Assembly: GCF_947489035.1 (NCBI RefSeq) | Contig: NZ_CANLCI010000010.1 | Coordinates: forward strand, 1-64,000 | DNA: 64,000 nucleotides | From: an uncultured Ferrimonas sp. | Lineage (GTDB): Bacteria > Pseudomonadota > Gammaproteobacteria > Enterobacterales > Shewanellaceae | Reading direction: 5' to 3' | Shown: positions 7,896 through 15,407 of the stretch, in pieces | Numbering within the stretch: position 1 is the first letter of the stretch | How the letters are laid out: each line of letters opens with the position of its first letter | Made by a program: the position numbers and the translations under genes | The notes under the pieces: generated by a model | What the model was told of the DNA's origin: nothing | Seen by the model: only the letters and a program-made list of their open reading frames with translations | Databases searched by the model: none

Positions 7896-9385
7896 GAGGC
7901 ACCTCGGATCCCCAAATCGGCAGTTAAGCCGTTCAGGGCGACTAAGATCTGTTGCTTGGAGTGGCGATCGGCCAAGGTGATCTCAACCTGTTCGCCATCG
8001 AGGTAATGCCCCATCACCCGAGCGATCAAATGCGTGGGAAGCTTACGCAGCGCCAGACTTTGGGCGCAGGCGTGCCGAAGTTGATAGGGCACATGGCCAG
8101 GCCAAAACGTCGCCAGAAACCGGCGCAGTACACGAGCCGTTAACGGCGTACCAGCGAAATCCTCATCGAGCAGATAGAACAGGGGTTTATCGGTATCGAA
8201 TCTGAACGAGGGCATTAATTGCTTTGCAAACGCTTGATACTTAGCCAGTTCCTTTTGCAGAAAAAGATTGAGGTATAAACGACGCCATGTGCCTTTGTCT
8301 TTGACGGCAGCAGTGTCGCCACACACGCTCTCTGCCGTGGGGGAGACGGCGCCGGTTGGACGCATCGACGTTAACGCGATGGTTTGCAATGCCAATTGGC
8401 AGGTCCAAGCGTTGTGGTACCGCAGCAGTTGCGCCTTGGACAGCGAGCCGCGTTCGGGTTTAAGCGAGTCGGTATTGGCTTGGATAGTGGCAAATACACT
8501 AGGGAGAGCCGTTAAGTCGACGCAACGTTTGCCGCCAAAATGTTCATCTGGGATCTCTTCGCGGCCGGGGTTCATCACGATGGCAACGATCTTATTGGGG
8601 TAAGCGCTTAGGTATTTCGCCAACGGTGGGGAAGGATCGATCGCCATAGCACGGCCAGCAACGACTCGATTGAAGTCAGCGTCGCAGGATAGATGGCGTG
8701 CAGCGCCGATGATCCGTTCAAAGATCCGATTTTGTAGCGCAAACCATTGGGCACGAATGGCACTGTGGGCTTGGCTGGTGTAAGCCAAAGCATGACGGTG
8801 GTGGAGTGCGCTTGGACCGAACACTAATTCGATGGCAGGCACGTCCAAGGTCGCATTGGCTAGGGCGCATTTAAGCCAAAAACGATGCCAAATTCGCTTA
8901 TCGAGCCTTGGTTTGCCTTTGAACTTAATGGCCCGTGGGCGCAGCTTTTTATGAACAAAGTCCACCAATTGCTGTGCTTGGGTTTCGTTCAGTAATGGCG
9001 TTTCATACTCGGCTTCACTGAGCACCGCCTGACAAAATTGATTCAGACAAGCTGGGACCGGCAGCCAGAGGTATCGACGGGGTTCACCGGGGACAGGGTG
9101 GCTGAATTCAACCCAACTCACGGTGCCGTCATACACGGTACGCACGGCCCAGGCCGACGTTGGCAGTTGATTGCTCGTGCGACGCGCCAATAAGCGCACC
9201 TTGGTGATATCGAGCGTGTTATCCAGGCGATTGGAGAGCCATAAAATGAGCCATACGAACAGCAGCCGATTGTCCTTAAGGGCGTGAAAGACCAAGCGCA
9301 ACGATTCCATTGCCTGTTGGTACGACGGCGCGGCCGTGCCACTGCCCGCGTTGAGGTTGCGCTTTCTAATGTGACTTTGACTCAT
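7892..9385 (-). CDS. Tyrosine-recombinase-fold protein lacking the catalytic tyrosine
   Basis: A 497-residue protein whose C-terminal third (about 315-485) has the integrase fold. Arg342 is in TSMRPTGAV, Lys362 or Lys364 in AVKDKG, Arg437 in YQLRHAC (Tyr434 replacing the box II His) and His460 in VMGHY. Where the nucleophile is expected, nine to ten residues after His460, the sequence reads VEITLADR with no tyrosine. It is thus probably a structural or regulatory partner of the giant recombinase encoded directly downstream, whose start codon overlaps this stop. Pairs of an active recombinase and a tyrosine-less relative are known from multi-recombinase integrative elements (for example the Tfp protein of strand-biased circularising elements in Vibrio). 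Membership in that group is not established here. Confidence 0.7.
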   Translation of the reverse strand: MSQSHIRKRNLNAGSGTAAPSYQQAMESLRLVFHALKDNRLLFVWLILWLSNRLDNTLDITKVRLLARRTSNQLPTSAWAVRTVYDGTVSWVEFSHPVPGEPRRYLWLPVPACLNQFCQAVLSEAEYETPLLNETQAQQLVDFVHKKLRPRAIKFKGKPRLDKRIWHRFWLKCALANATLDVPAIELVFGPSALHHRHALAYTSQAHSAIRAQWFALQNRIFERIIGAARHLSCDADFNRVVAGRAMAIDPSPPLAKYLSAYPNKIVAIVMNPGREEIPDEHFGGKRCVDLTALPSVFATIQANTDSLKPERGSLSKAQLLRYHNAWTCQLALQTIALTSMRPTGAVSPTAESVCGDTAAVKDKGTWRRLYLNLFLQKELAKYQAFAKQLMPSFRFDTDKPLFYLLDEDFAGTPLTARVLRRFLATFWPGHVPYQLRHACAQSLALRKLPTHLIARVMGHYLDGEQVEITLADRHSKQQILVALNGLTADLGIRGAS

Positions 9386-9396
9386 GTTGGCTGCCC

Positions 9397-9885
9397 CTAT
9401 TTGAAGTTGCTGTTACAGCGGCCCGCCAGTTGAGCGAGTCTGGTTTTGGTCGGTAATGGAACCCTGAGGGACTGCCCGCGCTTAACTCGCTGGCTTAATG
9501 TTGAGAATGATTGCAGTGGTTGAAACCGGTGTTGCAACGCAGGCTGAGTGAGATTGAGCGTTGTTATCATGGCTTCGAGTTCGTCCGGTTGTTCGCCACT
9601 GATCACATTCAGTGGGATGGACAGTTTTTTGGCTGCAGGGTGGTGCTGTAACACCCCAAGCATGGGCTCAGGGGTAAGTAAGAAGAACCCATCCGACGAT
9701 TCGCCCACCGGAGTGACATACAATGGTGTGCCATGGCCCAGCAGCTGCATTTGTTCGACGTTCAGCTGGTTGTAGCTCTCGTCGTAAAGCGAGATCGGAT
9801 CGTCACTGCACAATGATGCAGTCAGTGGGTGAAGCTTGATGGTGAGCGTGGCCACGTTGGCCATTTGGCGTTTAATTTTGTACAT
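9397..9885 (-). CDS. Small first gene of recombinase operon, unknown function
   Basis: A 162-residue protein with a good ribosome site (AGGAG) seven bases before its ATG, starting the operon 11 bases upstream of the tyrosine-less recombinase. I do not recognise the family. The middle (about 35-115) has an alternating pattern, TPLYVTPV, FFLLTPEPM, then LSIPLNVISG and a helix. This vaguely resembles a ParB N-terminal-like fold, but the ParB signature GERR is absent, so this is only a suggestion. The C-terminus (130-162) is basic, compatible with DNA binding. A recombination accessory or directionality factor would fit the context. Confidence 0.6.
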   Translation of the reverse strand: MYKIKRQMANVATLTIKLHPLTASLCSDDPISLYDESYNQLNVEQMQLLGHGTPLYVTPVGESSDGFFLLTPEPMLGVLQHHPAAKKLSIPLNVISGEQPDELEAMITTLNLTQPALQHRFQPLQSFSTLSQRVKRGQSLRVPLPTKTRLAQLAGRCNSNFK

Positions 9886-10420
9886 AACTTCTCCTTGTTT
9901 GGGTTTGTGTTTTTACGTTGTTGATGAACAGCACCATTGGTTTTGGTTGCTATTTGGGCCATCACGACTTTTGGGATGGGCAAGGTAATTTATTGAAAAA
10001 AATCAATTTTTTTGCGCGTAGTGAAATGCGGCTGTGCAACACGCACACGCACACGCAATGTCAGCTTGGATGGCGTGATTGCGGAGGTGTTTTGCAGAAG
10101 TCGGTAGCGACGTTGCGGCAAGAGAAACCGCGCGAGTTAACTCGATTGAGTTATCGAAGATTGACTGTTGAAGACCATGGAAGTCACGTAGTGCTCCCAC
10201 ATCGGCAAACAGAAGCCATTGAATACTGAGGCTCTTGATAGGAGAACGGCTCAATCAGAGCAGTCAGCCTATGCTGAGCGGTTCAACACAACGTATGGTT
10301 GCCAAGTGGAAATTACGGCGTAGCAATGGTGATTTTCAGGATCGACTTGCTCAGTCAACATTTTATCCTGAAAGCAAGTAGACTCTTGTTGCTAGTCAGG
10401 GCTGATTCGTCAGCGGATGA

Positions 10421-10455
10421 TCGATTTACCCGCTTCGACGAAGCGGTAAATTCGA
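10421..10455. repeat. Long imperfect inverted repeat
   Basis: Arms of 17 bases, TCGATTTACCCGCTTCG (10421-10437) and CGAAGCGGTAAATTCGA (10439-10455), separated by one base and differing by one indel on each arm. It forms a long stem or a cruciform and is 36 bases from the first twin hairpin. Confidence 0.6.
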
Positions 10456-10490
10456 TACAAGTGAAGTCCAAATACACGGGGCATTGGAGG

Positions 10491-10515
10491 GAAAGTCGAC
10501 CGTTTGGTCACTTTC
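10491..10515 (+). repeat. Twin hairpin, copy 1
   Basis: GAAAGT C GACC GTTT GGTC ACTTTC: ten base pairs with a one-base bulge and a GTTT loop. The same 25-mer with one substitution recurs at 10672, and the similarity continues a few bases 3' (GAT.TA). Confidence 0.7.
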
Positions 10516-10671
10516 GATGTAAATATCATTCACAGTCGTCCGATAGCGGGCAACTGCTCATTCGTATCTCGATGGCCGCAAGGCGAGTTCCGCCGAACAG
10601 CTCATTATTGATACAACGTTAAAACGTCGTTCTTCGTTATGGTTGCCGTGCAACACATACCGAGCGTGATA

Positions 10672-10696
10672 GAAAGTCGACCGTTTGGTCGCTTTC
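10672..10696 (+). repeat. Twin hairpin, copy 2
   Basis: GAAAG T CGACC GTTT GGTCG CTTTC. It differs from copy 1 only at position 20 (G for A); the bulge shifts by one base but ten base pairs remain. The copies start 181 bases apart in the same orientation. Confidence 0.7.
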
Positions 10697-10891
10697 GATT
10701 TAGCATCTGATGCTCTGTTGTCCCGTAATGAGTAACCGAGCATATATGGCTACGGGGTAAAATGCCCCTTAGATTGAACGTATCTCACTCTCGAGGTTGT
10801 CGTCAATGCCATTGTAGATAATTTGATATGACAATGTTTCGCGAGTTGGCGTCGTCCCTGACGAGGGAGAAAACCGCATCCGCATCAATCG

Positions 10892-10919
10892 CGCCTTATG
10901 CTTCGCCATGCTAAGGGCG
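10892..10919. repeat. Hairpin CGCCTTA / TAAGGGCG
   Basis: Inverted repeat around CTTCGC with ATG/CAT pairing inside and one bulged base. It is not followed by a T-run, so it is unlikely to be an ordinary terminator. Confidence 0.4.
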
Positions 10920-11270
10920 AATCAATATTTTTTCGCGTATTGAATCGATGGTTTCAAGAAGCGCTCGACAAGGCGCTGTGTCGGAACTTATTCCTGGAAT
11001 CCAGCGATAGGTCGTTGACGGCCCTCACGACAGAACAAAAGCAAGCCAAGTCATTTACGCGGCATCGGTGTGGCACTTCATTTGCGTATCCATACTGAGC
11101 ACAGGCACTAATGCTAGAACGATTTCATGCTGATCCGGTAAACCACTCAGTCAGGCCCCAGCATGAAGAAACGGTGCCATCAGATAACGGCAAACCGCGC
11201 CAAGCATTTTTGTGTTGGCTCCAAAGCGAAGCGGGAACGGTGATAGGGTAGGGCCCACTAATTCGCTCAA

Positions 11271-11370
11271 GATCATCGGTAGGCCATAAATGGACTTTCG
11301 CATATCGGTAATGCCAACCACCAGGCAGCGCTTGCCCTGTGCTGTGGTGCTGATAACGCCAGTACGGACG
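11271..11370 (-). pseudogene. Possible IS66-family TnpB relic
   Basis: An open minus-strand frame includes VVGITDMRKSIYGLP, closely matching the N-terminal motif of IS66 accessory protein TnpB (VGVTDMRKS.[DN]GL). The sequence before and after this patch does not continue the family in any frame I read, so this would be a short degraded fragment. The match is short and could mislead. Confidence 0.35.
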
Positions 11371-11596
11371 GCGGCAGTAGGTGAGCTGTTATCGTTTCTT
11401 GGTTCTCCAGAGGCGTAATCAACGCCCTTGTTCTGCGTCAACAGGGCATACCGGCCCAACAGGCCGGCATACTCAAATTGTTGCTGTTTTGCTCCCACGA
11501 GGCACGTCCCCTTTGACCGGCAACCGTTGTTCCATACTGATCATTGTGTACGTGAAGACCCTGTCTACAAATCGCTTAACTTTGAATGAACAAGTC

Positions 11597-11623
11597 AAAG
11601 TGTGGTACTGCTTACTACACTTT
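11597..11623. promoter_or_regulatory. Palindromic operator before toxin-antitoxin genes
   Basis: AAAGTGTGGTA (11597-11607) and TACTACACTTT (11613-11623) are reverse complements at 10 of 11 positions around a five-base spacer. It ends 17 bases before the toxin start. Probable autoregulatory site for the HTH antitoxin. Confidence 0.6.
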
Positions 11624-11640
11624 TGTGTAAGAGATCCCCA

Positions 11641-12024
11641 ATGAGAATCTTTGTTACCGACGAATTTGAAGATTTCATGAAACGAGGGGGATTGAAGGAT
11701 ACCGACATCATTAAATCGGCCGTTGAGGTCAACAATGGCCTAGTGGATGCTGATCTGGGCGGTGTATTGAAAAAGCGCATCGCCCCTAGGGGCACCAGCA
11801 AGCGCGATGCGAGCCGCAGTATCATCGCTTTGAAACGTGATGAGAAGATATTCTTCATCGATGACTGGCGAAAAAGTGACGTTCCTAATAAGGGCAAGGA
11901 GATCCCAGGTAGACTGCTGGAGACCTATCGCCTGATCGGTAAGGCACTGATTTCTGCCGATGATGAGCAGCTAAACGTCGATATCGTACAAGGTTTGCTG
12001 AGAGAGGTTGAGCAGGATGGATAA
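11641..12024 (+). CDS. RelE/HigB-like type II toxin
   Basis: A 127-residue protein of the RelE-like family of compact mRNA interferases (the Pfam RelE group of about 110-130 residues). It opens MRIFVTDEFEDFM and has the basic stretch LKKRIAPRGTSKRDASRS, the strand pair SIIALKRDEKIFFID and a helix ending YRLIGKALI. Such toxins cleave mRNA at the ribosome when the antitoxin is lost. The ATG at 11641 starts the conserved part; the frame is open 13 codons further upstream, but those would overlap the operator palindrome. The HTH antitoxin gene follows after 12 bases, the toxin-first order usual for this family. Probably stabilises the neighbouring island. Confidence 0.85.
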   Translation: MRIFVTDEFEDFMKRGGLKDTDIIKSAVEVNNGLVDADLGGVLKKRIAPRGTSKRDASRSIIALKRDEKIFFIDDWRKSDVPNKGKEIPGRLLETYRLIGKALISADDEQLNVDIVQGLLREVEQDG

Positions 12025-12036
12025 TAGGTAAAAAAA

Positions 12037-12321
12037 ATGCAACGCATGGCACAGCGTTTTGCTCAGACGGGCACCGTTGATCAACTGACCATGCGAAAAA
12101 TCGACGCACTTGCAATGCAGGATAAACTGGACGGATTTAACGCCCAAAGGATCCAAGCACTGCGCGCCCGTGAAGGGATCAGCCAAGGCGTTTTAGCAAT
12201 GGTTTTGAATATGAGCAGTGAGAGCGTAAAGAAGTGGGAGCAAGGTAAATCCAAGCCTCAGGGCGCAGCCCTTCGACTTCTCTCGATTATTGACCGTAAC
12301 GGCATCTCTGCGGTGATTTAA
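12037..12321 (+). CDS. HTH antitoxin (HigA/Xre-like)
   Basis: A 94-residue DNA-binding antitoxin partner of the upstream RelE-like toxin. The C-terminal half is a Cro/C1-type helix-turn-helix: IQALRAREGISQGVLAMVLN, then SSESVKKWEQGKSKPQG, with the typical ending (ALRLLSIIDRNG). The first 35 residues (AQRFAQTGTVDQLTMRKIDAL) probably contact the toxin. It is expected to neutralise the toxin and repress the operon through the palindrome at 11597-11623. A strong terminator follows 25 bases after the stop. Confidence 0.85.
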   Translation: MQRMAQRFAQTGTVDQLTMRKIDALAMQDKLDGFNAQRIQALRAREGISQGVLAMVLNMSSESVKKWEQGKSKPQGAALRLLSIIDRNGISAVI

Positions 12322-12346
12322 GCAAGTAAGGCTCCAAGTTATGGTT

Positions 12347-12374
12347 AGGCTCGGCGTTGTTGCCGAGCCTTTTT
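12347..12374 (+). terminator. Rho-independent terminator of toxin-antitoxin operon
   Basis: Nine-bp perfect stem AGGCTCGGC/GCCGAGCCT with loop GTTGTT, followed by TTTT. Confidence 0.85.
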
Positions 12375-12556
12375 GTCGTACGCCGAGTAGGGCTTTGTTG
12401 GACAGATCCCAATAGTTCGGCCTATTAGGCGGATGGCTTGGTTACGCCAATCCATCCAAGAACTGAGACAGTTAGAAGGAGAGGAAAAGACCGTGCTAGG
12501 TCGTGTTCTTTAATAGCGGCGGCACTATTTTGATTTTTTGTGTTTCACGAATCCGC

Positions 12557-14035
12557 TTAAAGACGAATATCCCACATGGCCCAAAGGTTTAGCTCATCAT
12601 CAGAGTCATTATCACTTTTAAATTTAGAGTGTGCGTAACCGGCGCTGAGTTCTAGCCTGCCTGCGAACAACGGCATGATGTAACTGCCGTCCAATTGGTA
12701 GATTTTCTCATTTACGTCTGATATTGGGTTGCCACCAGGCGCAGCGTCGTTGCTGTTGTCGTGGTTGACGTCCAAGTAGCGCAGATTCAGCTTCCATTGG
12801 TGGCCGTTTGGCGCGAAGCCGATGTTGCCAAGTACATAAGCAAAAGTATCGTTGTCGTAGGTGCTGCCGATCACTCGGCCATTGTAGCGCATGCCGGTTT
12901 TGTAGATACGGTGTTCGTAAGTGTAGTTGTATTGGCCACCGCACCAAGCAGAAGTGTCGCTGTATTCGAAGAAGGTGCGGATCTGTTGGCCAAAGGCTTG
13001 GTAAGAGATGTCGCCGCCCCATAGCCAGCTTTTGGCTTGGAATGGCGGCAATTTGTTTAACTTAAAGCCGTCTTCGCCCATCGATTCGCCATACAGACCG
13101 TACGGCACCCCAAAGGCGGTATCGCCCCAGCGGAAGTCGATGGCAGCGATCTGGTTGCCGGGCTCATTGTCTGAATTCACCCCGTCACGCCCGGTATTAT
13201 CTTTGCCGGTAATCATATTCTTCCAGACTTCGAAGCCGCACTCGCGCCCATCACCACACAATTGCGCGGCACGGGATATGCCCAGTTCTAACTGCGGGAT
13301 CGGCTTAATCGTGCCGCGGAAGCTGTACAGCAGGGTGTCCTTAATATGGCGGTCGTCGTCGTTCATCCAGCTGACGCCGGTGGTCAACGTCCATGGTCCC
13401 AGCCAGGAAAGCCACTTGGTGTCGAACGCCTTGGGGTTGTTACGGCTTAGGTGGACTCCGGGCATCGGCCGCGCGTTAGTGCTCATCAATAGTGCCGAGT
13501 TCATGCTTGGGCCATACCACTGTTCGATTTGGCCAGCGGCAACAATCCAGTTGCCCCACACCGCGGCAAGGTAGCTGCCATCAAGGCGAAACGCTTCATC
13601 GTCCTGTGCATCGTAGGCGTAAGTCACCGCCAGTTTGCCAGCAAAACGATCCCCTAAAAATTCTGCGCCGACTTGTGCTTCACCTTGTTCTCGATTCGCG
13701 CTGCCAAAGTGCTGGAACCGCGGCGTGTCGCTGCCGCCGCCAAGTGAGGCGAATGTACGGCCACCGTTGTTGATCTCTTGGTTCATGCGATGGCGCACCC
13801 GCCGTAACGCATCTAAACCGCCGTCGCTCAGTGGCATGGCGCCATTGGCCATTATGTTGTCGCGAATGCCTGACCACATCAGTGGGAAGGTGGTCAGCGG
13901 CACGGTGATCAGCCCCTCATCGCCAAGGCGTTGTAGATCCGCGCGCAGGTGGAGATCGTCAGGTGCTATCCAAGGAGCAGCAGAGGCGGCAGTCGTAAAT
14001 AAGGCAAAAAATAGAGCGGCAGCGTGGGATTTCAT
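12557..14035 (-). CDS. Capsule assembly Wzi-family outer-membrane protein
   Basis: A 492-residue outer-membrane beta-barrel of the Wzi capsule-assembly family. A signal peptide (KSHAAALFFALFTTAASA) precedes mature APWIAPDDLHL. The N-terminal helical part has the family pattern LRADLQRLGDEGLI and TTFPLMWSGI; the barrel contains WIVAAGQIEQWYGP and ends in an aromatic-rich strand (WAMWDIRL). Wzi-type proteins anchor or organise surface polysaccharide at the outer membrane; many relatives in this order sit in export loci rather than classical group 1 capsule clusters. I chose the ATG at 14035 because it starts the signal peptide; a TTG seven codons upstream is also open. The wzc-wza-like pair encoded 1.4 kb away supports an export role. 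Confidence 0.88.
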   Translation of the reverse strand: MKSHAAALFFALFTTAASAAPWIAPDDLHLRADLQRLGDEGLITVPLTTFPLMWSGIRDNIMANGAMPLSDGGLDALRRVRHRMNQEINNGGRTFASLGGGSDTPRFQHFGSANREQGEAQVGAEFLGDRFAGKLAVTYAYDAQDDEAFRLDGSYLAAVWGNWIVAAGQIEQWYGPSMNSALLMSTNARPMPGVHLSRNNPKAFDTKWLSWLGPWTLTTGVSWMNDDDRHIKDTLLYSFRGTIKPIPQLELGISRAAQLCGDGRECGFEVWKNMITGKDNTGRDGVNSDNEPGNQIAAIDFRWGDTAFGVPYGLYGESMGEDGFKLNKLPPFQAKSWLWGGDISYQAFGQQIRTFFEYSDTSAWCGGQYNYTYEHRIYKTGMRYNGRVIGSTYDNDTFAYVLGNIGFAPNGHQWKLNLRYLDVNHDNSNDAAPGGNPISDVNEKIYQLDGSYIMPLFAGRLELSAGYAHSKFKSDNDSDDELNLWAMWDIRL

Positions 14036-14476
14036 TGAGTCGCAGGTAAATAGCAAAGTTGCCGCAGGTTATACGGGGATAACGCCGCCATTTGTATTGG
14101 TCGATCTCTTATTCTGCTGTCGATTGGCCTTTGTGTGGTGCTGCGAAGTTATCCATTTGAGCCAATTGTTGACGGATTGTTGGCCAATGTCGCTTGAGCC
14201 TGAGTGCTGCGGCTGTTTTATCGTTGGTGGCGTTTTTTGCTGCGGGTTTGCATCGCTGCGAATGTTTTTACCTTTTGCAGAGTCATCTTGGTGGATAAAT
14301 CACCATTCAATGTAAATTTTAGCCGTTTACTTCAAAATTCATTAATCATCACTTGAATCCATTCGATGCGACATTATCCTCGTCCCTGTCCGATGTCTGA
14401 GCGTGCAGCTAACGCACCAAAGTGTCGTGATGTTGGTTATGGAGAGGGAGTGATTCTATTGTTGTCATCAGGTCGG
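14036..14476. other. Divergent promoter region between wzi-like and RelA/SpoT-like genes
   Basis: About 440 bases between divergent genes. AT-rich around 14290-14350 (TGTAAATTTTAGCC, TTCAAAATTCATTAATCATC), likely holding promoters for both. The right part is open in frame with the downstream gene and could belong to it. No further structure recognised. Confidence 0.4.
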
Positions 14477-15205
14477 ATGCTCATGCGGCTAAGTAAAGCC
14501 TCGCTGCAACACGCGGGTTTACATCGCGGTGTGGGTCAGTGGCAGGGTATGCCAGCCAAACAGCGCAAGTTGCAGCTTGATATCTTGCGTCAGTTCCACT
14601 CTTTTGCCCAATCCAATCTATTCCAGCCAGATCTTCCCTTACAGCAACTGCACGAGTTGGCCACCGACGCCCAGCATGAATTGGGTCTGCTGTTAACCCA
14701 AGTGGCGGCCGAAAGTGGTGCCAGCCTAACGTTGCCGCAAGTCAAATCCTTTGCCCGAGCCGAAGCCAAAGTCGCCACTGAACTGCAAGGCGAGCACCGC
14801 CGCTTAACGGATCTAGCCCGTGCCACCTTGGTGGGCAGTGACATTAGCGGTGTGGTAAATGCCTTCTTAAGTTTGTGTGAACAGGCCGACATCATCTATC
14901 TGCTTAACCGTTTTGCTGAGCCCAAAGCCAATGGCTACCGCGATCTTAAAGTGCTGGTGCGTTTACCCAACAGCGGCATGGTGGCCGAGGTGCAAATACA
15001 CCTAGAAGCGATTGAGAAAGTGAAAAGCGGCGAAGAGCATCGGGCTTATCAGCAGCAACAATCGATCGAGCGCCAAGCGGAACAAGAACAACGACCACTG
15101 AGCGTGTGGGAGCAAGCTAAGATCAGCCGTCTTCGTCGCTATAGCCGCGCCTTGTACGAGGAAGCGTGGCAGCGTTATCTGCCCAGCAGTGCGCGACTGG
15201 CCTAG
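14477..15205 (+). CDS. RelA/SpoT nucleotidyltransferase-fold protein
   Basis: About 242 residues with a RelA/SpoT-like synthetase fold. Visible are an N-terminal helical part, LTDLARATLVGSDISGVVN, the core block NRFAEPKANGYRDLKV, and the strand MVAEVQIHLEAIEKVKSGEEH followed by YQQ. In RelA/SpoT the matching blocks are the acidic 'GYRDhh' strand and the EhQIR/EVQIH strand that holds the catalytic Glu. There is no HD hydrolase and no TGS/ACT domain, so it resembles small or stand-alone members whose product is often unknown. Pyrophosphokinase activity is inferred only. Start is uncertain: ATG 14477 and 14483, GTG 14450 and ATG 14366 are all in frame. It has its own hairpin downstream and diverges from the Wzi-like gene. 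Confidence 0.7.
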   Translation: MLMRLSKASLQHAGLHRGVGQWQGMPAKQRKLQLDILRQFHSFAQSNLFQPDLPLQQLHELATDAQHELGLLLTQVAAESGASLTLPQVKSFARAEAKVATELQGEHRRLTDLARATLVGSDISGVVNAFLSLCEQADIIYLLNRFAEPKANGYRDLKVLVRLPNSGMVAEVQIHLEAIEKVKSGEEHRAYQQQQSIERQAEQEQRPLSVWEQAKISRLRRYSRALYEEAWQRYLPSSARLA

Positions 15206-15261
15206 CGGCATGGTTCTTCGGCAGCAGCCATTGTTAGGTTAAATCATCGTTGGTTCAATCG

Positions 15262-15292
15262 CGGCAACCTTCGGGTTGCCGTTGGCGTTTTT
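15262..15292 (+). terminator. Hairpin after RelA/SpoT-like gene, probable terminator
   Basis: CGGCAACC TTCG GGTTGCCG (15262-15281) with a stable UUCG-type loop. The T-run (GTTTTT) follows after five bases. Confidence 0.55.
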
Positions 15293-15407
15293 AGGCGGCT
15301 GCCTTTCAGTGCTCTCGGCGCAGCTCGGCTTACAACGGCAGTCTCAACGATTGACCCAATGCACTCTGTGTCTTGATGCCGATGCTGTGTTTGATAAGGC
15401 TGTTAGC

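Larger units (their letters stand above)
9886..11640. other. 1.75-kb hairpin-rich non-coding block
   Basis: No convincing gene apart from an IS66-like relic near 11.3 kb. Short open frames on both strands have no recognisable content. The sequence holds a seven-A/seven-T palindrome (9996-10013), CGAGTTAACTCG (10133-10144), a long inverted repeat (10421-10455), two near-identical hairpins (10491-10515, 10672-10696), a GGGG...CCCC hairpin (10754-10768), another hairpin (10892-10919) and CCGGCC/GGCCGG (11451-11467). It lies upstream of the recombinase operon and may contain an element end, recombination sites or structured RNA. Confidence 0.5.

Noticed and set aside
10491..10696. The twin hairpins as integron attC sites
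   Set aside because: No core R-sites of the expected form, no cassette genes between them and no integron integrase.
9918..11098. Several open frames of 60-110 codons on both strands in the non-coding block
   Set aside because: They overlap each other and palindromes, lack ribosome sites and show no recognisable protein pattern.
12708..14315. Long open frames on both strands across the wzi-like gene, including one plus-strand frame of over 220 codons
   Set aside because: Antisense or shifted shadows of the Wzi-like gene; composition is Arg/Ser/Pro-rich and the real frame has a signal peptide and family motifs.
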